From: Desulfobulbaceae bacterium
GTDB taxonomy: Bacteria > Desulfobacterota > Desulfobulbia > Desulfobulbales > UBA5123
NCBI GenBank assembly: GCA_029865195.1
Contig: JAOUHH010000011.1
Location: 1 to 22,835, forward strand
Length of the DNA stretch: 22,835 nt
Reading direction: 5' to 3'
Shown here: positions 5,729-13,305 of the stretch, piece after piece
How the letters are laid out: each line of letters starts with the position of its first letter
Numbering within the stretch: the first letter of the stretch is position 1
Program-made: the position numbers and the translations under genes
Notes under the pieces: generated by a model
What the model saw: the letters and a program-made list of their open reading frames with translations, nothing else
Database searches by the model: none
Told to the model about the DNA's origin: nothing

Positions 5729-7059
5729 GGCCTGGCGATTTTTTTCACCAGCCCGGCGATCTCGCGGATCTTTTCCTGCAGTGACTCTTCGTCGATGGTG
5801 GTCAAAACGCGGTCGCGCATCACCACCCGGCCGTTGATCACCGAATGGATAACATCGCCGCCCCGGGCCGCATAGACCAGATGCGAGGGGATGTTGTAGA
5901 GGGGGGTCAGGTGGGGCTGATCGAGGTCGAGGACGATGAGGTCCGCCTTCTTGCCCACCTCCAGGCTGCCGATGCGGTTGCTCGCGCCCAGCAGCTCCGC
6001 GCCGCCCATGGTCGCCATCCGCAGGGTTTGGGTGGCGCTCATCACGGTCGGATCGAGGTTGAAGACCTTGTGCAGCTTGGCGGTAGAGTCCATCTCGCGG
6101 AAGAGGTCGACATCGTTGTTGCTGGCCGCGCCGTCGGTGCCGAGCCCCACGGTGATGCCGGCTGCCAGCAGGCGGGGCACCGGCGCCACCCCGGAGGCGA
6201 GCTTCATGTTGCTCTCCGGGCAATGGGCCACCCTGACCCGCTGCCTGGCGAGGAGTTCGATCTCGTCGTCGTCGAGCACCACGCAGTGGTCGGCGATTAC
6301 CCGCTGGTCTAGAACGCCAAGGTGGTGGAGATGGTGTACCGGGGTCCGGCCGTACTGTTTGCGGCAGCCCGCCACCTCGTCTTTCGTTTCGGAGAGATGG
6401 ATGACGTAAGGGGCGTCGTGCCGGTCGGCCATCTCCTTGAGGCGGACGAGCAGATCCGGCGAACAGGTATAGACCGCATGCGGGTCGACGGTGACGGTGA
6501 TCAGAGGGTCATGCCGGTATGTGGCGAACATCTCCTCGGCATAGCTAAAGCCGTTGGCCAATTCCCCGTAGTTGGGGGAGGGGAAGTCGTAGAGCACCTC
6601 GCCGATCCAGCCGCGCATGCCGCTCGCCTTCGCCGCCGCCGCCACCTGATCGGCAAAGAGGTACATGTCGCAGAAGGAGGTGGTGCCGGAGCGGATCATC
6701 TCCGCCGCCGAAAGCAGGGTGCCGTGGTAGACCATCTCGCCGGTGAGCTTCGCCTCCACCGGGAAGATGTACTCCTGCAGCCATTGCATCAGGGGGAGAT
6801 CGTCGGCCAGCCCCCGAAACAGCGCCATGGCGGCATGGGTGTGGGTGTTGATCAGCCCCGGCATGATCAGGCCGTGCCGCTCCTCGATCCGCTCCGCGCC
6901 CGGGTGGGCGGCGATGAGCTCCGCGGCCGGGCCGATGGCGATGATGGTGTCGCCCTTGACCGCCACCGCGCCGTGGTCGATGACCGTCTGACGGTCGTCA
7001 AGGGTGCAGACCGTGCCGGTGATGAGGAGGTCGGCGGTGGGGGTGGTGGCAGTCATCAT
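5725..7059 (-). CDS. mtaD: 5-methylthioadenosine / S-adenosylhomocysteine deaminase
   Basis: This amidohydrolase-superfamily enzyme deaminates 5'-methylthioadenosine to methylthioinosine, and S-adenosylhomocysteine to S-inosylhomocysteine, in the cytoplasm. At 444 residues it has the usual family length. Metal and substrate motifs are present in order: INTHTHAAMALFRG (H73, H75), a VDPHAVYTCSPD strand, VIHLSETKDE, IADHCVVLDDDE, the AHCPESNMKLASG loop, and GLGTDGAASNNDVDLF with the metal-binding aspartate. The end has the normal composite-domain return (IGSLEVGKKADLIVLDL). Its start shares one base with the stop of the upstream phosphorylase (TAATG), implying translational coupling. Together the two could convert MTA to methylthioinosine and then to hypoxanthine plus methylthioribose-1-phosphate. 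Related deaminases (guanine deaminase, atrazine chlorohydrolase family) are less likely given the NTHTHAAM and GTDGAASNND pattern. Confidence 0.88.
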   Translation of the reverse strand: MMTATTPTADLLITGTVCTLDDRQTVIDHGAVAVKGDTIIAIGPAAELIAAHPGAERIEERHGLIMPGLINTHTHAAMALFRGLADDLPLMQWLQEYIFPVEAKLTGEMVYHGTLLSAAEMIRSGTTSFCDMYLFADQVAAAAKASGMRGWIGEVLYDFPSPNYGELANGFSYAEEMFATYRHDPLITVTVDPHAVYTCSPDLLVRLKEMADRHDAPYVIHLSETKDEVAGCRKQYGRTPVHHLHHLGVLDQRVIADHCVVLDDDEIELLARQRVRVAHCPESNMKLASGVAPVPRLLAAGITVGLGTDGAASNNDVDLFREMDSTAKLHKVFNLDPTVMSATQTLRMATMGGAELLGASNRIGSLEVGKKADLIVLDLDQPHLTPLYNIPSHLVYAARGGDVIHSVINGRVVMRDRVLTTIDEESLQEKIREIAGLVKKIARP

Positions 7060-7892
7060 TACAGTTCCTTGAAGAATTCGAGAAGCAGCCGGACCAGCCG
7101 CGCCGCCGTCCGTTCGGTTTGGGCGATGATCTCCTCTAGCAGGATTGGTTGCTGGTTGTCCGGGTCGTTGACGTTTGAGACCACCGACACGCCGAGGACT
7201 TTCAGGCCGGCATGCTTGGCGACAATCACCTCCGGCACCGTCGACATACCCACCGCGTCGGCGCCGATCTGGCGCAGGTAGCGGGTTTCGGCCGGGGTTT
7301 CAAGGCTCGGGCCGGGAATCGCCACATAGACCCCGCACTCCATGTTGGCAAGCCCGAGTTTCGCGGCGCAGGCCATGATCTTGTCGATCAGCGCCGGGTC
7401 GTAGGTGGCGGAGAGGTCCGGGAAACGCGGCCCCCAGGCGTCGATGTTGATCCCGCGCAAGGGGTTGTCGGGTATGAGGTTGAGATGGTCGCGGAGGATC
7501 ATCAGCGAGCCTGGCGCGTAGGCGGGATTGAGGCCGCCGGCGGCGTTTGAGACCACCAGTATGCCGGCGCCGAGCAGGGAGAGGACCCGCACCGGAAAGG
7601 TCAGCTCCCGGGCGGAATAGCCTTCGTAGTAATGGAAACGTCCCTGCAAGGCCGCCACCCTCTTGCCGCCCAGTGCGCCGAAGAGCAGGTTGCCGGCGTG
7701 GCTTGCCACCGTGGAGCGGGGGAAGTGCGGTATATCGGCGTAGGCGATGGTTTGCGGGTTGTCGAGGTGATCGGCCAGACCGCCCAGGCCGGTACCCATG
7801 ATAAGGATGATCTCCGGCCGCTCGCGAAAGCGCTCCTCGAGAAAGCGTACCGCCTCCTCGACCCGTTGGCGGTATGTCTCCATCTCGTTCAT
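7059..7892 (-). CDS. purine nucleoside phosphorylase, class II trimeric type
   Basis: This enzyme splits purine nucleosides with phosphate into free base and ribose-1-phosphate. At 277 residues the length fits the trimeric (class II) family. Visible motifs are the phosphate loop MGTGLGGL (32-39), SHAGNLLFGALGGK, the substrate loop RFHYYEGY, SNAAGGLNP, the purine-site AIPGPSLETPAE (glutamate), GMSTVPE, and VSVVSNVND with the asparagine expected for 6-oxopurines rather than the aspartates of methylthioadenosine phosphorylase. The phosphate loop has Thr where animal PNP has Ser. The start used here is the ATG at 7892 (MNEMETY), with GGAG 7-8 nt upstream; it overlaps the kinase stop as ATGA. In this context it may act on inosine, guanosine or the methylthioinosine made by MtaD; the sequence alone does not settle the preference. 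Confidence 0.88.
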   Translation of the reverse strand: MNEMETYRQRVEEAVRFLEERFRERPEIILIMGTGLGGLADHLDNPQTIAYADIPHFPRSTVASHAGNLLFGALGGKRVAALQGRFHYYEGYSARELTFPVRVLSLLGAGILVVSNAAGGLNPAYAPGSLMILRDHLNLIPDNPLRGINIDAWGPRFPDLSATYDPALIDKIMACAAKLGLANMECGVYVAIPGPSLETPAETRYLRQIGADAVGMSTVPEVIVAKHAGLKVLGVSVVSNVNDPDNQQPILLEEIIAQTERTAARLVRLLLEFFKEL

Positions 7893-8980
7893 ATCGTGCT
7901 CCGTGTGCCGGCGATGGGCAGGCGCAGGCGGAAGATGGTGCCGCCGCGCGGGTTGTCTTCCATCTGCAGGCTGCCGTGATGATGCGTTTCGATGATCTGT
8001 TTGCACGAGGCGAGGCCGAGGCCGTTGCCCGTAGCCTTGGTGGTGAAACGGGGGGTGAAGATGTGTTCGCGCAGTTCTGCCGGGATGCCTGGCCCCTGGT
8101 CAACGATCGCCACCTCGGCGTATTGCCGGTCCTGGGTGAAGGAGATGGCGATGGGGTCGCCCGGCTTGCTCGCCTGGCCGGCGTTGATGAGCAGGTTGGT
8201 GAGCGCCCGCCGCATTTCGAGCCGGTCGAAGGCAAAGGGCGTCTTCTCGCCGCTGCCGGTCATCGTTATCTTTTTGTCGCGCAGGTCCGGGTGCAGGGTG
8301 CATTCGGTGCCGACGATGTCGTCGAGGAGGGCGGCCATGGAGGATGGTGCGTTGGCGGTGTCAATGCGGCAGAGATGGTTTTTGGCGCCGGCCAGCGCCT
8401 CGTCCATCATGGTCAGCAGGTTGGTGCGCGCCTCCTGCATGTGGGTGATGAATGCCGCTGTCTCGCCGTCCGGATATTTCTTCTTGAGCAGATCCAGATA
8501 GAGAAAGACGGCCAGTGCGTTCTTCATGTCGTGGATCAGGATGTTGGCCTTCTCAAAATCGGCGGCGATGGTCTCGGTGTCGTGCCTGACCCGACGGCTC
8601 AAGGTGGTCATCATCGACACCAGCGACCGGGGCTGGTTAGCCAGATACTGACGGAACTGGTCCGAGGTGATTTTCAGCAATCGCGAGGGGGCGGCCGCTT
8701 CCACCGTGGCGGAGCGGGGTTTCGCCTCAAGGATGGCCATCTCGCCCACATAATCGCCGGGCCGGAGCATGGTGATGATCCGCTTGTCCTTACATATCCG
8801 GAGCGCGCCAGCCACCAGCACGAACATCTCCTGACCGGGTTCCCCTTCGCGAAAGAGGACCTCTCCGGGGGCAATGCTGATCTCGGTGACCGCGGCGGCA
8901 AACAGTTGCAACTCCTGATCGCTGAAGGCGTTGAAGAGGTCGGTTTGCCGGAGGCTTTCGATGCGCTCTGCGATATCCAT
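7889..8980 (-). CDS. cyclic-nucleotide-binding-domain sensor histidine kinase
   Basis: The protein has 363 residues and no membrane segment. Residues 10-125 form a Crp-like cyclic-nucleotide-binding domain. It has the glycine-bearing hairpins GEVLFREGEPGQEMFVLVAG and a phosphate-binding cassette VGEMAILEAKPRSATV carrying the ligand-type E80 and R89, so real cNMP binding is plausible. A helical linker leads to the phosphoacceptor motif NILIHDMKNALAVFL (H150). A complete HATPase domain follows: N box TNLLINAGQA, G1 DQGPGIP, F box FTPRFTTK, G2 GNGLGLA. It has no DNA-binding or receiver domain. It lies 19 nt after thrC, with GGGAG just after the thrC stop, and overlaps the phosphorylase gene by 4 nt. 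This places a nucleotide-sensing kinase in the middle of a metabolic operon. No response regulator is next to it. Confidence 0.85.
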   Translation of the reverse strand: MDIAERIESLRQTDLFNAFSDQELQLFAAAVTEISIAPGEVLFREGEPGQEMFVLVAGALRICKDKRIITMLRPGDYVGEMAILEAKPRSATVEAAAPSRLLKITSDQFRQYLANQPRSLVSMMTTLSRRVRHDTETIAADFEKANILIHDMKNALAVFLYLDLLKKKYPDGETAAFITHMQEARTNLLTMMDEALAGAKNHLCRIDTANAPSSMAALLDDIVGTECTLHPDLRDKKITMTGSGEKTPFAFDRLEMRRALTNLLINAGQASKPGDPIAISFTQDRQYAEVAIVDQGPGIPAELREHIFTPRFTTKATGNGLGLASCKQIIETHHHGSLQMEDNPRGGTIFRLRLPIAGTRSTI

Positions 8981-8999
8981 CTAATCGGCGTTGACTCCC

Positions 9000-10391
9000 T
9001 TACAGGGCGTTGTCGGCAACGAATTTCTTGACCGCGTCCACCTCGGCGTCGATGACCTGGCAACGGGCAGGGCGTGTTTCCAGATCGGCGAAGCTCGCCG
9101 GCATGTCCGGGTCGCGGCCGATGGCGCGGTTGACCGCCGCCCCGAACTTTGCCGGATGGGCGGTGGCCAGGCAGACCATGGGGGTGCCGGGTTGCCGGGC
9201 AAGCGTCAGGGCGCCGTTAACCCCGACCGCGGTGTGGGGATCAAGCACATAGCCGTGTCGCTGGTAAAAATCACGGATGGTGGCGATGGTTTCCTCCTCA
9301 CCGGTGGTCTTGGCGGCAAAATCCGTCCGGATTTGCCTTTGCTGGTCCTCGTCGAAGCCCAGTTTGCCGGTTTTGGCGAAGCTTTGCATGGCCTCTCTGG
9401 TATCTGCGGCGTTTTCACCGAGCAGGTAATAGAGGTATCGCTCGAAGTTGCTGGCCACCTGGATATCCATGGAGGGGCTGATGGTTTGCACCACCGTGCC
9501 CAGCGAGTAGTCGCCGTTGTTGACAAAGCGGGTGAGGAGGTTGTTCTCGTTGGTGGCAAGCACCAGACGGCCGATGGTGCCTTGCGGGAGCATCCGCCGG
9601 GCCACGTAGCCGGCGAAGATGTCGCCGAAGTTGCCGGTGGGAACGCTGAAATCAACGGCCTTGCCCTTGTCGCCAAGCTTGAGGGCGGCGTAGATGTAAT
9701 AGACCACCTGGGCGAGGATCCGCGCCCAGTTGATGGAGTTCACCGCCCCCAGTTGATGGGTGTTCTTGAAGTCGATGTCGTTGAAGATCGACTTGACGAT
9801 GGCCTGACCGTCGTCAAAGGTGCCGCGGATCGCCAGGTTGAAGACGTTGGCGTCGGTGACCGTGGTCATCTGCAGTTCCTGGATCGGACTCACCCGCTTG
9901 TGGGGATGGAGGATGAAGATGTTGATCCGCTCCTTGCCGCGCACCCCGTAGATGGCGGCGCTGCCGGTGTCGCCGGAGGTGGCGCCGAGGATGTTCATCT
10001 TGCCGCCGCTCTTCTTGAGCAGGTACTCGAAGACGTTGCCGAGAAACTGCAGCGCCACGTCCTTGAAGGCCAGGGTCGGGCCGTGGAACAGCTCCAGGAT
10101 GTGCAGGTCGCCGTGGGCGACCAGCGGCGTGATCTCCGGGTGGGTGAAGGTCGCGTAGGAGCGGTTGGTCAGTTCGCGCAGGTCGGCGGCCGGGATGTCG
10201 TCGGCAAAGCGCGAGATCACCTCGAAGGCAAGGTCCGGATAGGGAAGACCGCGCCAACCGGCCAGGGTTTGGGCATCAATGGCCGGGATCGTTTCCGGCA
10301 GCAGCAGGCCGCCATCGGTGGCAAGGCCCATCATCACCGCTTCGGTGAAGGGGATCGGCGCGATGGCGCCGCGGGTGCTGATATAACGCAT
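9000..10391 (-). CDS. thrC: threonine synthase
   Basis: ThrC is the pyridoxal-phosphate enzyme that converts O-phospho-homoserine to threonine, the last step of the pathway. The 463-residue chain starts MRYISTRG, as in the enterobacterial-type class. It carries the PLP lysine in FHGPTLAFKDVALQ (K110), the phosphate-holding GATSGDTGSAAI, SINWARILAQVVYY, FSVPTGNFGDIFAGY, and a late ATAHPAKF motif. The ATG at 10391 has GAGGAG about 8 nt upstream. That binding site lies in the last codons of gpmI, whose stop is only 4 nt away. An upstream in-frame extension exists but lies inside gpmI and is not credible. Confidence 0.95.
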   Translation of the reverse strand: MRYISTRGAIAPIPFTEAVMMGLATDGGLLLPETIPAIDAQTLAGWRGLPYPDLAFEVISRFADDIPAADLRELTNRSYATFTHPEITPLVAHGDLHILELFHGPTLAFKDVALQFLGNVFEYLLKKSGGKMNILGATSGDTGSAAIYGVRGKERINIFILHPHKRVSPIQELQMTTVTDANVFNLAIRGTFDDGQAIVKSIFNDIDFKNTHQLGAVNSINWARILAQVVYYIYAALKLGDKGKAVDFSVPTGNFGDIFAGYVARRMLPQGTIGRLVLATNENNLLTRFVNNGDYSLGTVVQTISPSMDIQVASNFERYLYYLLGENAADTREAMQSFAKTGKLGFDEDQQRQIRTDFAAKTTGEEETIATIRDFYQRHGYVLDPHTAVGVNGALTLARQPGTPMVCLATAHPAKFGAAVNRAIGRDPDMPASFADLETRPARCQVIDAEVDAVKKFVADNAL

Positions 10392-10395
10392 CGGT

Positions 10396-11949
10396 TTACT
10401 CCTCGATGAGAATGCTGGTGCCTTCCATCTCCGGCGGCACCGGCAGGCCAAGAAGGCTGAGAATGGTGGGGGCGATGTCCTGCAGGGAGCAGCCGGGGCG
10501 GAGTTTGCGCTTCGCAAACCCGTCGCCGATCACGATAAAGGGCACCGGGTTGGTGGTGTGGGCGGTAAAGGGCTGGCCGGTATCCGGATCGACCATCATC
10601 TCGGCGTTGCCGTGATCGGCGGTGATCAGGACCGTGCCGCCCATGCCGGTGATCTTCTCCACCACCCGGCCGATGCAGCGGTCAACGGTTTCGCAGGCGG
10701 CGATGGCGGCGTTGAGGATGCCGGAATGGCCGACCATGTCGCCGTTGGCGAAATTCAGCACCACGAGGTCGAGGTCGTTCTTGTCCAAGCGCGCAAGCAA
10801 GGCGTCGGTGACCTCGGGGGCGCTCATCTCCGGCTTCTGATCATAGGTGGCGACCTCCTTGGGGGAGGGGATCAGTATCCGCTCTTCCTGCGGGAAGGGT
10901 TTTTCCAGGCCGCCGTTGAAGAAGTAGGTGACGTGGGCGTATTTCTCGGTCTCGGCGATCCGCAGCTGGTTGAGGCCGTGGCCGCTGATCTCCTCGCCGA
11001 GGATGCGGGTGAGGGGTACGGGCGGGAAGGCGACCGGCAGGGTGAATTCCTTTTCGTAACGGGAAAAGGTGACGCACTGAGCAAGCCGCGGCCGCTTGGC
11101 GCAGGGGAACTTGTCGAATTCGGCGTCGATGAAGGCATGGGTCAGTTCGCGGACCCGGTCGGCCCGGAAGTTGAAGAAGATAACGGTGTCGTTGTCATCG
11201 ATCACCGCCGTCGGCTGGTGGTCGGTGGTGATGATCAGCGGTTTGATGAACTCGTCGTTCTCGCCCCGCTGGTAGGCCTCGCGGACCGCCTGGACCGGAT
11301 CGGTGGCGGTTGTGGCGCCCTTGCCGTCCACCAGCGCCTGCCAAGCGGTGGCAACCCGCTCCCAGCGGTTGTCGCGGTCCATGGCGTAGTAGCGGCCGGA
11401 GATGGTTGCCACCCGGCCGACCCCGATCTCGCGCAGGCTTTTTTGCAGCGCGGCCATGTAGTCGGCGCCGCTCTGGGGCGGGGTGTCGCGGCCATCCATG
11501 AAGGCGTGGATGAAGACCTTGCTCAAGCCCTTGCTGGCGGCAAGTTTGACCAGGGCGGTGAGGTGGTTGAGGTGGCTGTGCACGCCTCCGTCTGAAATCA
11601 GGCCGAGCAGGTGCAGGGAGGTGCCGGATTTTTTGGCGCCGTCGATGGCGTCGTTCAGGACCTGGTTGGTCGCGAACTGGCCGATCTCGATGGCGCGGTT
11701 GATGCGGGTGTAATCCTGGTAGACCACCCGGCCGGCGCCGATATTGAGATGCCCCACCTCGGAGTTGCCCATCTGCCCTTCCGGCAGGCCGACCGCGCCG
11801 TTGTGGGCAGTCAGGGTGGTGAAGGGGCAGGTCTGCCGCCAGCGGTCCATGTTGGGGGTGCGCGCCATGTGGACGGCGTTGGTTGCAGAGGGGGCACCTT
11901 CCCCCCAGCCGTCGAGAATGGCCAGCAGGAGCGGCCTCTTTCTTTGCAT
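10396..11949 (-). CDS. gpmI: 2,3-bisphosphoglycerate-independent phosphoglycerate mutase
   Basis: This cytoplasmic glycolytic enzyme interconverts 3- and 2-phosphoglycerate. The 517-residue length is normal for the cofactor-independent, alkaline-phosphatase-fold family. Metal-site motif LLAILDGWGEG is at the start. The phosphoserine loop follows as GQMGNSEVGHLNIGAGR. Substrate motifs include ISDGGVHSHLNH, HAFMDGRDTPP, SGRYYAMDRDNRW and FFNFRADRVREL. The second metal cluster is seen in NFANGDMVGHSG and TADHGNAE. Both manganese sites therefore look intact. The ATG follows the rsfS stop by a single base, and GGGAAG in the rsfS end serves as ribosome binding site, so expression is tied to rsfS and thrC. 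Confidence 0.97.
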   Translation of the reverse strand: MQRKRPLLLAILDGWGEGAPSATNAVHMARTPNMDRWRQTCPFTTLTAHNGAVGLPEGQMGNSEVGHLNIGAGRVVYQDYTRINRAIEIGQFATNQVLNDAIDGAKKSGTSLHLLGLISDGGVHSHLNHLTALVKLAASKGLSKVFIHAFMDGRDTPPQSGADYMAALQKSLREIGVGRVATISGRYYAMDRDNRWERVATAWQALVDGKGATTATDPVQAVREAYQRGENDEFIKPLIITTDHQPTAVIDDNDTVIFFNFRADRVRELTHAFIDAEFDKFPCAKRPRLAQCVTFSRYEKEFTLPVAFPPVPLTRILGEEISGHGLNQLRIAETEKYAHVTYFFNGGLEKPFPQEERILIPSPKEVATYDQKPEMSAPEVTDALLARLDKNDLDLVVLNFANGDMVGHSGILNAAIAACETVDRCIGRVVEKITGMGGTVLITADHGNAEMMVDPDTGQPFTAHTTNPVPFIVIGDGFAKRKLRPGCSLQDIAPTILSLLGLPVPPEMEGTSILIEE

Positions 11950-11950
11950 G

Positions 11951-12346
11951 TTATTCTTCCCGGGCGGATTCTTCTTCGGTTACGGCAAGGCGCGGCGCAT
12001 CGTGCCACAAACCTTCCAGGTCGTAAAATTTCCGTGATTCCTCATAGAAGATGTGGACGACCACGTCGTTGTAGTCGAGGAGTACCCATTGCCCTTCCTG
12101 CAGACCCTCGGTGTTGCTTGAGGAGAGCCGTTTGCTGCTGACCTCCTTGTCTATGGATTCCGCCAATGACTGCACATGCCGGGTGGAGCGGCCGCTCATG
12201 ATAACGAAGAAATCCGTGAAGGCGGCCAGGCCGCGGACATCCATGATGATCAGATCTTCCGCCTTCTTGTCGATGGCGGTGTTGGCGATGGCGCGAGCAA
12301 GGGCGATGCTGTCCTTGTCGCTGAATCTTTTTTGAACCTTTTTCAT
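11951..12346 (-). CDS. rsfS: ribosomal silencing factor RsfS (Iojap family)
   Basis: RsfS binds ribosomal protein uL14 and blocks joining of the ribosomal subunits, slowing translation in starvation or stationary phase. The 131-residue protein shows the family signature: ANTAIDKKAEDLIIMDVRG, then AAFTDFFVIMSGRSTRHVQS, and the C-terminal VLLDYNDVVVHIFYEESR with YDLEGLWHDAPR. The ATG at 12346 has GGAG 5-6 nt upstream and gives the usual family start (MKKVQKRF). A longer in-frame start 20 codons upstream reads like leader sequence. It is the first gene of the operon. The usual neighbour nadD is not immediately upstream. Confidence 0.95.
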   Translation of the reverse strand: MKKVQKRFSDKDSIALARAIANTAIDKKAEDLIIMDVRGLAAFTDFFVIMSGRSTRHVQSLAESIDKEVSSKRLSSSNTEGLQEGQWVLLDYNDVVVHIFYEESRKFYDLEGLWHDAPRLAVTEEESAREE

Positions 12347-12357
12347 GCATACTCCAT

Positions 12358-12378
12358 GTCGGCCGTCTTTGGGCCGAC
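12358..12378 (-). promoter_or_regulatory. leader hairpin just upstream of the rsfS ribosome binding site
   Basis: GTCGGCC and GGCCGAC form a perfect 7-bp stem around a 7-nt loop and stop 2 nt short of the GGAG. There is no T run, so it is not a terminator. It could affect translation of the first operon gene; this is inference. Confidence 0.35.
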
Positions 12379-12474
12379 GCAAGGTGGGTGAGCAAGACCT
12401 GCGCAAAGGGGTCTAGTGAGGGGGACGGAGCCGCCGGGGCGGCCCTCTTTCCTGTGGGTAATTTGTGTGCGCCT

Positions 12475-12503
12475 ATCATAAATGGCCGCATCGGATTAGG
12501 CAA
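12475..12503 (-). promoter_or_regulatory. sigma-70 promoter for the rsfS-gpmI-thrC-kinase-pnp-mtaD operon
   Basis: On the minus strand TTGCCT (12498-12503) and TATGAT (12475-12480) are 17 nt apart. The predicted start near 12468 gives a leader of about 120 nt that contains the hairpin at 12358-12378. Confidence 0.62.
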
Positions 12504-12558
12504 CAGCCAAATGAGGTTGTTGGCGTCTGTTTTTGTAGGTTGCGGTTGCCCGCGAGAT

Positions 12559-13158
12559 TTAATGGAAGTGACTTTTCAGGAAGGCGAGCAATTCTCCATG
12601 CCACCGTTCAGGCTGGTCAAGGTAGCAGGGGTGGGGGGCATTGTCGATAACCACCAGCTTGGCATTGGGGATACTGGCGGCAAGCAGTTCACCGTCGGCG
12701 AGCGGGGAAACGGCGTCGTTGCCGCCCCAGACCACCAGCGTCGGCATCTTGAGTTTCTCCAGGCGGTCCTTGTTCTCGGCGACCCCCACCGCGCCGACCA
12801 GGATCAGGCCGCCCACCAGTTTCGGGTGCGCCAGGGCGAACTCCAGCGCCACCCGGCCGCCCATGGAGGGGCCGAGCAGGATCGGCCGGTCCAGTTGTTC
12901 TGCCTGGATGAAGGCACGCAGGACGCCGGTGTTGTCCATCTCGGCGGCCGGGGATTTGCCGAAGCCCGGCAGGTCGAGGGCGACGGCGTGGAAACCGGCT
13001 TCCCCCAGCTCGTGCAATGTCCGGAGGTCGCGCCAGGTTTCGGCGGAGAATTTCATCCCGTGCAGGAGCAAAATGTCCCGCATGCCGCGATTGCCGCCGG
13101 TGAGGCAATGAACGGCTCCCTTGCCGAGGCGGATTTCCTTTTCTGTGATGGTGAGCAT
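12559..13158 (-). CDS. alpha/beta hydrolase, ABHD14-like
   Basis: This 199-residue cytoplasmic protein has a full alpha/beta hydrolase triad: nucleophile S98 in LLGPSMGGRVAL, D148 in VVWGGNDAVSP, and H176 in APHPCYLDQPERWH. The oxyanion-side motif LLLHGMKFSAETWRDL, the DLPGFGKS turn and the HPCYLD-P-E-WH ending closely resemble the ABHD14 group known mainly from animals. ABHD14B has been reported to act as a lysine deacetylase, but carrying that activity over to this protein would be speculation. No lid domain is evident. ATG with GGAG 7 nt upstream. It has its own predicted promoter (13201-13230) and is followed by the rsfS promoter region, so it is probably expressed alone. Confidence 0.82.
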   Translation of the reverse strand: MLTITEKEIRLGKGAVHCLTGGNRGMRDILLLHGMKFSAETWRDLRTLHELGEAGFHAVALDLPGFGKSPAAEMDNTGVLRAFIQAEQLDRPILLGPSMGGRVALEFALAHPKLVGGLILVGAVGVAENKDRLEKLKMPTLVVWGGNDAVSPLADGELLAASIPNAKLVVIDNAPHPCYLDQPERWHGELLAFLKSHFH

Positions 13159-13200
13159 GTTCGATCTCCGTCTGCTAGGGTATGCGATGAAAACACAACT

Positions 13201-13230
13201 ACCATACCAGCATCAGGGGGGGCGGTGCAA
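13201..13230 (-). promoter_or_regulatory. promoter for the ABHD14-like hydrolase gene
   Basis: On the minus strand TTGCAC (13225-13230) and TATGGT (13201-13206) are spaced 18 nt, with TGG in front of the -10 acting as an extended element. Leader about 36 nt. Confidence 0.52.
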
Positions 13231-13305
13231 CATCGGCGGCTTGTCGACGGCGCGGGAAGGCCGGGGAGACCTGATGATAACTGCCGGTGGGCGGCCGCAG
13301 AAGGG

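Noticed and set aside
7874..9031. 385-codon plus-strand open frame opposite the CNB kinase
   Set aside because: Antisense shadow; the kinase frame has all catalytic motifs.
8991..10409. 472-codon plus-strand open frame opposite thrC
   Set aside because: It mirrors thrC exactly, has the same Gly/Val/Asp-rich antisense composition and no plausible family.
10558..11595. 345-codon plus-strand open frame opposite gpmI
   Set aside because: Shadow of a fully conserved gene; no ribosome binding site or domain of its own.
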